DNA of 45,787 nt from Bacillota bacterium. GTDB lineage: Bacteria > Bacillota > Clostridia > Tissierellales > MES13. This document shows positions 41,185 to 45,787 of the stretch, in pieces; within the stretch, counting starts at the first letter, position 1, and every line of letters begins with the position of its first letter. The stretch spans positions 1 to 45,787 of the forward strand of contig VEND01000046.1 of NCBI GenBank assembly GCA_009711765.1, given 5' to 3'. The notes under the pieces are model-generated. The model saw nothing but the letters and a program-made list of their open reading frames with translations. It did not search any database and was not told the DNA's origin. The position numbers and the translations under genes were made by a program.

Positions 41185-41739
41185 ATGAAAACTTTTATAG
41201 CAATGGAATTTGATAAAGAATTGAAAGATAATATAGGGAAAATACAATTGAAATTAAAGGATAAATCAGAAAAGGGTAGTTGGGTTTATGTTGATAATTT
41301 ACATTTAACATTAAAATATTTAGGTAACACTACACAAAGAGCTATAGAGGATGTAAAATCAGTTTTAGGAAATATATCTAAGGAAAATAAACCTCTAAGT
41401 TTTACACTGGGTGAATTAGGTTTTTTTCCAGGAAAGGATATATTAAGGGTAGTTTATTTAAATTTAGATGGAGAGACTAATGAATTATTAGAATTATTTA
41501 AACAAGTCGAAATGGATATGAGAAATATAGGTTTTTCAAAGGAAAGAAAAAGATTTAAACCCCATATAACATTAGGAAGAAATATATTATTTGATAGTAC
41601 TTTTTATAATATAAAAACACTTATAAAAAAAGAGTTAAGTTACAAATTCAAACTAAAGACTATAACTTTAATGAAAAGTGAATATAAAGATGGAAAAACA
41701 ATCTATACACCTATTAAGAGGTACAATCTTAAAGGATAA
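41185..41739 (+). CDS. thpR: RNA 2',3'-cyclic phosphodiesterase (2H family)
   Basis: The 2H phosphoesterase that opens 2',3'-cyclic phosphates on RNA to 2'-phosphates in vitro (formerly called 2'-5' RNA ligase). The 184 residues carry both catalytic HxTx motifs, His40-Leu-Thr-Leu and His127-Ile-Thr-Leu (FKPHITLGR), symmetrically placed. The N-terminal FIAMEFDKELKDNI is also typical. RBS TAGGTGGTG before ATG. Stand-alone; its in vivo role is unsettled in bacteria. Confidence 0.93.
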   Translation: MKTFIAMEFDKELKDNIGKIQLKLKDKSEKGSWVYVDNLHLTLKYLGNTTQRAIEDVKSVLGNISKENKPLSFTLGELGFFPGKDILRVVYLNLDGETNELLELFKQVEMDMRNIGFSKERKRFKPHITLGRNILFDSTFYNIKTLIKKELSYKFKLKTITLMKSEYKDGKTIYTPIKRYNLKG

Positions 41740-41880
41740 ACGGCTTTATTTAGAGAAAGTGATAAACCACTAAAAATTGTTGAAGCTTTCTAATTTTTTG
41801 CAATAATAAGAAGGAGATATACTTTTTATTTAGAATAATATTAAGAGGATAAATATTATTAGACGAAGGAGATGACACAT

Positions 41881-43410
41881 ATGAAGAAAGTTATCATAAA
41901 TGGAAATGACCTTACCATAGAAGATGTGGTAAATGTTTCTAGGAAATATTACAAAGTGGAACTTTCTAAGGAAGCTAAAAAGAAGGTTAATGAATCTAGA
42001 AAGCTAGTAGATAAATTTGTTGATGAAGAAAAGGTTGTCTATGGAATTACAACGGGATTTGGAAAATTTAGTGATGTATTTATATCAAAAGAAGAGGCAA
42101 AAAAATTACAAAGGAATCTAATATTTAGCCATTCTTGTGGGGTAGGAGATGCTTTAGATGAAGAAATCGTTAGAGCAATTATGCTACTTAGAGCTAATGC
42201 ATTAGCTAAGGGTAATTCAGGAATAAGATTATCTACAATAGAGACATTATTATCTATGTTAAATAAAAAAGTACACCCAATAATACCTGAAAAAGGATCA
42301 TTAGGTGCTAGTGGAGACTTAGCTCCGTTATCCCATATGGTATTAGTTATGTTAGGAGAAGGAGAAGCAATATATAATGGTGAAAGACTATCTGGTAAAA
42401 AAGCTATGGAAAATGCTAGTATAGAATCAATAGAATTGACATCCAAAGAAGGGTTAGCATTAATAAATGGTACGCAGGTAATGACTGCAATAGGACTGTT
42501 AACTATTAACGATGCTATAAACGTTTCTAAAATGGCTGATATAACAGCTGCATTAACTATTGAAGCACTAAATGGGATTACTAATCCATATGATGAAAAG
42601 ATACATAATTTAAGAAGGCATAAAGGGCAAATAGATACAGCTAAGAATTTATTAACAATATTAGATAATAGTAAAATGACAACAAAACAAGGTGAATTGA
42701 GAGTTCAGGATGCTTATACATTAAGATGCATTCCACAAATACATGGGGCTAGTAAGGATGCTTTAAACTATGTAAAAGAGAGAATTGAAATTGAGATTAA
42801 TTCAGTTACAGATAATCCTTTAATATTCCCTGAAGAGGAAGAAGTAATATCAGGTGGAAATTTCCATGGACAACCTATGGCACTTCCCTTTGATTTTTTA
42901 GCAATTGCAATTAGTGAGCTTGCAAATACTTCAGAAAGAAGACTAGAGAGATTAGTTAATCCTTCATTGAGTGGACTACCTGCATTTTTAGTAGAAAAGG
43001 GTGGACTTAATTCAGGATTTATGATTGTACAATATTCAGCCGCTTCTTTAGTTTCTGAAAATAAAGTTTTAGCTCATCCTGCAAGTGTTGATTCTATACC
43101 ATCTTCAGCTAATCAAGAAGATCATGTATCAATGGGAACAATAGCTGCAAGAAAGGCTAAAGAGATATTAGATAATACTACAAAGGTATTGTCTATGGAG
43201 CTTTTAGCAGCATGTCAAGCTATTGATTTAAGAGGAAATGAAGGGTTAGGAAAAGGAACTGATAAAGCATATACTAAGGTAAGAGAAACAATTGAAAAAT
43301 TAGTGGATGATAAAATAATGAATATAGAGATAAATAAATGTGAAGAATTAGTAAAGTCTAATGTTATAATCGAAGATGTAGAAGAAAGTATAGGAACACT
43401 AAATTACTAA
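41881..43410 (+). CDS. hutH: Histidine ammonia-lyase
   Basis: Deaminates histidine to urocanate using an autocatalytic MIO group formed from Ala143-Ser144-Gly145 in GSLGASGDLAPLSHM. The 509 residues match the usual length. The N-terminal YGITTGFGKFSD provides the catalytic tyrosine loop, and later GGNFHGQPMALPFDF and the SSANQEDHVSMG block are conserved in HAL. ATG 41881 is preferred over ATG 41872, which touches the AAGGAG site. No hutU, hutI or transporter follows, so histidine breakdown would need genes elsewhere. A short palindrome (AATAATATT / AATATTATT, about 41836-41860) lies just upstream and may be an operator. Confidence 0.93.
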   Translation: MKKVIINGNDLTIEDVVNVSRKYYKVELSKEAKKKVNESRKLVDKFVDEEKVVYGITTGFGKFSDVFISKEEAKKLQRNLIFSHSCGVGDALDEEIVRAIMLLRANALAKGNSGIRLSTIETLLSMLNKKVHPIIPEKGSLGASGDLAPLSHMVLVMLGEGEAIYNGERLSGKKAMENASIESIELTSKEGLALINGTQVMTAIGLLTINDAINVSKMADITAALTIEALNGITNPYDEKIHNLRRHKGQIDTAKNLLTILDNSKMTTKQGELRVQDAYTLRCIPQIHGASKDALNYVKERIEIEINSVTDNPLIFPEEEEVISGGNFHGQPMALPFDFLAIAISELANTSERRLERLVNPSLSGLPAFLVEKGGLNSGFMIVQYSAASLVSENKVLAHPASVDSIPSSANQEDHVSMGTIAARKAKEILDNTTKVLSMELLAACQAIDLRGNEGLGKGTDKAYTKVRETIEKLVDDKIMNIEINKCEELVKSNVIIEDVEESIGTLNY

Positions 43411-43497
43411 ATTCTTTTAGTTATTTACTCCTTAATGTTGAAAAGTAAGCTAATATACTTTAAAATATAAATGTAGTATAATATAAGGAGTGAATTT

Positions 43498-43668
43498 ATG
43501 TTATCTAAAGAGAAATTATCTAGAATAAATGAATTAGCAAAAAAATCTAAGAATGAAGGATTAACTAAAGAGGAGAAAAAAGAACAAAAAAAGCTGAGGG
43601 AAGAATATCTTAAAGCTTTTAGAAAAAATTTCAAAAGGCAACTAGATTCAATAGAAATAGTTGATTAA
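43498..43668 (+). CDS. DUF896 (UPF0291, YnzC-like) small protein
   Basis: A short gene below common length cut-offs. ATG 43498 lies seven bases after AAGGAG. The 56 residues read MLSKEKLSRINELAKKSKNE, then GLTKEEKKEQKKLREEYLKAF and a C-terminal end RQLDSIEIVD, which is the DUF896 pattern: a two-helix hairpin with a flexible tail. Bacillus YnzC is linked to SOS-regulated yneA but its function is unproven. It has its own terminator. Confidence 0.9.
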   Translation: MLSKEKLSRINELAKKSKNEGLTKEEKKEQKKLREEYLKAFRKNFKRQLDSIEIVD

Positions 43669-43698
43669 AGCTGTATTTATATACAGCTTTATTTTTTT
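43667..43698 (+). terminator. Terminator of the DUF896 gene
   Basis: AAAGCTGTAT / ATACAGCTTT, a 10-bp stem with a TTAT loop, followed by ATTTTTTT. Confidence 0.92.
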
Positions 43699-43815
43699 AC
43701 ATAACATTAAGGTTATCAATATTTTTTAGATTATCTATAGTTTATATCTATATTTATAATAATTTTAAAAAGAATATACTATAATTGAGTTAGAATAATT
43801 GAAAGGGGAGTTATG

Positions 43816-45090
43816 ATGGCAGATTATAAAGAACTATGGAAATCATTAGATATTGATCTTGAAAAACATGATAAATTGTGTGCTGTATTACCGGAGTTTT
43901 ATGAAGATATTTATCTTTCTCAAGAAAATAGACCAGATGGAATGAATTATTTTAATTTTGTAGTTTCAGAAATTCACGGACTAAGAATAAAAGAATTAGC
44001 AGATTTTAAAGAAAAAGGTGGAAAGGTATTTGGTAGTTTCTGTGTTTTTGTACCGGATGAGATTGTATTTGCCGCAGATGGTATAGGAGTTGGACTTTGT
44101 GGTGGATCTGACTTTTGGGTACCGGATGGTGAGAAAGAATTACCAAGAAATACTTGTCCTTTAATTAAAGCTTCTGTAGGAGCTAGAATAAGCAATACAT
44201 GTCCATACTTTTCTTCAGCTGATATGTTAGTTGGGGAAACAACTTGTGATGGTAAAAAGAAAGCGTGGGAGATATTAGGTGAGTATACTCCAATGCATGT
44301 TATGGATCTTCCTCAGATGAAAAGAGAAAAGGATTATAAACATTGGAAAGAAGAGTTAGAAATATTTAAGGATAAAGTTGAAAAAATGACTGGTAATAAA
44401 GTAACTAAGGATAAATTACAAGAATCTATAAAAATGATAAATGATAAAAGAAAAGCATTACAAAGATTATATGATTTAAGAAAAAATGAAAAGTTACCTA
44501 TAAGTGGTAAAGATGCCCTTTTAATAACACAAATAGCTTTCTATGATGATCCTAAGAGATTTACAGAAAAAGTAAATGAATTATGTGATGAATTAGAAGA
44601 AAGAGTTAAAAATGAAGTAAATGTATTTAATGATGATACAAAAAGAATTTTAGTAACAGGTACACCCCAGGCAGTACCTAACTGGAAAATGCATGATATT
44701 ATAGAAACAAGTGGTGGGGCTGTAGTTTGTGAAGAAACATGTATTGGAACTAGATATTTTACTAATACAGTCAATGAAGATTGTAATAGTTTAGATGAAC
44801 AATTAAAAGAGCTTAGTAATAGATATATGGGTATAAACTGTGCTTGCTTTACTCCAAATGATGGAAGAATAGATGATATCAAAAGATTATATAAAGAATA
44901 TAATGCAGAAGGGGTTATATATTATAGTTTACCATTTTGTAATACCTATGCAATTGAATATAAGAGAGTTAAAGAAGAATTAGATAAAGAGGGTATACCT
45001 GTAATTATGATTGAAACTGACTATAGTAATCAAGATGTTGGTCAAATAAAAACAAGGTTAGAAGCATTCTTTGAAATGTTAGAAAATTAA
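43816..45090 (+). CDS. Double-cubane-cluster anaerobic reductase (2-hydroxyacyl-CoA dehydratase D-like)
   Basis: A 424-residue member of the HgdB/BcrB-like family, closest in pattern to the double-cubane-cluster proteins (YjiM type). These receive electrons from an ATP-driven activator and reduce difficult small substrates. Cysteines that may bind the [8Fe-9S] cluster are in VGLCGGSDFW, RNTCPLIK and SNTCPYFSSAD plus GETTCDGKKK; a later EETCIGTRYF and NCACFTPNDG are also typical. The activator ATPase gene is not in the window. ATG 43816 gives better spacing to AAAGGGGAG than ATG 43813. A DUF3343 gene follows by 26 bases, a pairing often seen with these reductases. Confidence 0.88.
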   Translation: MADYKELWKSLDIDLEKHDKLCAVLPEFYEDIYLSQENRPDGMNYFNFVVSEIHGLRIKELADFKEKGGKVFGSFCVFVPDEIVFAADGIGVGLCGGSDFWVPDGEKELPRNTCPLIKASVGARISNTCPYFSSADMLVGETTCDGKKKAWEILGEYTPMHVMDLPQMKREKDYKHWKEELEIFKDKVEKMTGNKVTKDKLQESIKMINDKRKALQRLYDLRKNEKLPISGKDALLITQIAFYDDPKRFTEKVNELCDELEERVKNEVNVFNDDTKRILVTGTPQAVPNWKMHDIIETSGGAVVCEETCIGTRYFTNTVNEDCNSLDEQLKELSNRYMGINCACFTPNDGRIDDIKRLYKEYNAEGVIYYSLPFCNTYAIEYKRVKEELDKEGIPVIMIETDYSNQDVGQIKTRLEAFFEMLEN

Positions 45091-45116
45091 AGTAAAAGAA
45101 AAAATTAGGTGGTAAT

Positions 45117-45368
45117 TTGAAAAAAGAAGTTAAAGCATATGTACTTTTTCCTTCCCATACTGATGGATTAAAATTAGAAAAAGTATTAAAGGAAAGAAAA
45201 ATAAAATATACAATAACCCCAACACCAAGAAGTTTAAGTAAAAGTTGTGGTATAGCTATAATGATAGATCCAAATGATATTAAAGAAATAGAAAATATAC
45301 TAGAATTAAACCCTAAAATTAAAACTGAGGGTATACACAAACTAGAAAAAAGAAAAAGAGTTACATAA
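45117..45368 (+). CDS. DUF3343 (putative Se/S carrier-like) protein
   Basis: An 83-residue protein of the DUF3343 family, which Pfam describes as putative Se/S carrier-like. The pattern is VKAYVLFPSHTDGLKLEKVLKERKI, then TPTPRSLSKSCGIAIMIDPND with the conserved SCG, where the cysteine would carry a persulfide or perselenide. TTG 45117 follows AGGTGG. It is cotranscribed with the double-cubane reductase. Chemistry is inferred from the family name and the cysteine. It is interesting here because of the candidate selenoprotein at 17901-18122. Confidence 0.85.
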   Translation: MKKEVKAYVLFPSHTDGLKLEKVLKERKIKYTITPTPRSLSKSCGIAIMIDPNDIKEIENILELNPKIKTEGIHKLEKRKRVT

Positions 45369-45399
45369 AAATATGTCCCCTAAGGGGCATATTTTTATG
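45365..45399 (+). terminator. Terminator of the reductase-DUF3343 operon
   Basis: AAAAATATGTCCCC and GGGGCATATTTTT pair around a TAA loop, with one mismatch, ending in a T run. Confidence 0.9.
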
Positions 45400-45787
45400 T
45401 AAATTGTAAAATAATGACATCTTCAATGTTTAGGCAAAAAATTCTGTAGTCTACTGTCAAGAAAAAAATAAAACCTTTAGCAGTAAGTGCTAAAATTTTT
45501 ATTAAGATTATCCTATACTTAAAATTGAACTTTAAGGATTCCGTTAAATAAAGAATGAAAACATCCAATAAATGGTAAATAAACACCAAAAAATAATTTT
45601 TAAAATTGTATTTATTTTAAGATTAGCAAAATTGGTACTCTAAAGTCAAATTTTATTTAAGTTTAAGCGTAAAAAAGGGCATAGAATCCCCAGGGAGCTT
45701 TGGGAAGATTTAAAATTATATAAGTATTATAAGAACCTGTCAAAATCCAGGTAGTATACTTTTTAGGTCCTTTGACAGAACCTTAAT
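45400..45787. other. Non-coding stretch, probable decayed insertion sequence
   Basis: No intact gene. Read on the plus strand, fragments look like broken protein: STVKKKIKPLAVSAKIF followed by ILYLKLNFKDSVK before a stop (about 45450-45550), and in another frame KGHRIPRELWEDLKLYKYYK (about 45677-45736). CTGTCAAA near 45737 and TTTGACAG near 45772 are inverted and resemble an IS terminus. The fragments fit a degraded transposase, but I cannot name its family. Confidence 0.35.
45715..45743 (-). promoter_or_regulatory. Perfect-consensus sigma-A promoter on the minus strand
   Basis: Read on the minus strand, TTGACA (45738-45743) is 17 bases from TATAAT (45715-45720), an exact consensus. About 40 bases downstream, GGG / CCC with an AT loop is followed by six T (near 45675), which would give a very short RNA. 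It may be an outward or inward promoter of the decayed IS. Confidence 0.5.

Noticed and set aside
41800-41825. AAGAAGGAGATATAC before hutH, identical to the phage T7 gene 10 ribosome binding region used in vectors
   Set aside because: No start codon follows at a usable distance and there is no other vector-like sequence; a purine-rich site of this kind arises easily in AT-rich DNA.
45395-45589. Minus-strand 64-codon frame near the right edge
   Set aside because: No ribosome binding site and hydrophobic AT-driven composition; the plus-strand reading looks more like remnant protein.

Overview
The window is low-GC, AT-rich DNA from an anaerobic, spore-forming Firmicute, most likely in the Clostridia/Tissierellia. 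The anaerobic markers are a trimeric [FeFe] hydrogenase, a 2-hydroxyacyl-CoA-dehydratase-type double-cubane reductase and a DUF362 ferredoxin protein. The sporulation markers are a cwlJ-gerQ pair and SpoVB. Many genes start with TTG or GTG behind strong AGGAGGTG-type ribosome binding sites, and most units end in clear hairpin terminators. No rRNA, tRNA, CRISPR or prophage was seen.

Layout. 0.2-4.4 kb (minus): hydCBA electron-bifurcating hydrogenase. 4.5-5.8 kb: a small unknown protein, then cwlJ-gerQ germination genes. 5.9-9.2 kb: a serine operon (class V aminotransferase, SerA, DUF1015). 9.3-14.5 kb: a zinc phospholipase C-like protein, oligoendopeptidase F, an unknown protein, NAD kinase and an RluA-type pseudouridine synthase. 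14.5-17.7 kb: a coat-like peptide, a tiny membrane protein missed by length cut-offs, and a Ku / LigD-ligase / LigD-polymerase NHEJ operon. 17.7-18.2 kb: an apparently non-coding gap that holds a complete Mop/TOBE gene with two in-frame UGA codons. 18.2-21.9 kb: DUF362 ferredoxin protein, SRAP and several small unknown genes. 22-28.2 kb: a sigma-54 activator, lysA, an LD-carboxypeptidase and an FtsH-like protease. 28.3-30.1 kb: probable 6S RNA and spoVB. 30.5-32.3 kb: an IS256-family element with an unusually long structured 3' tail. 32.3-36.2 kb: a BmrCD-like heterodimeric ABC exporter. 36.3-41.7 kb: a small helical protein, a lipid kinase, bactofilin plus M23 peptidase, MarR and LacI regulators, UPF0180 and ThpR. 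41.9-45.4 kb: histidine ammonia-lyase, DUF896, double-cubane reductase and DUF3343. The last 400 bases look like a decayed insertion sequence.

Most interesting: the Mop/TOBE gene at 17901-18122 (minus). Its ribosome binding site, reading frame, stop codon and terminator are all intact, but it carries UGA at codons 28 and 32 and an unusually GC-rich hairpin just downstream, as expected of a selenoprotein with a bacterial SECIS. I know of no selenocysteine-containing molbindin. The DUF3343 gene at the other end of the window (family named as a putative Se/S carrier) fits a selenium-using host but does not prove it. Other leads are the nested-hairpin RNA/DNA element in the IS256 tail, an RBS-sequestering hairpin before the UPF0180 gene, and DUF1015 as a possible ParB-like serine-metabolism enzyme.
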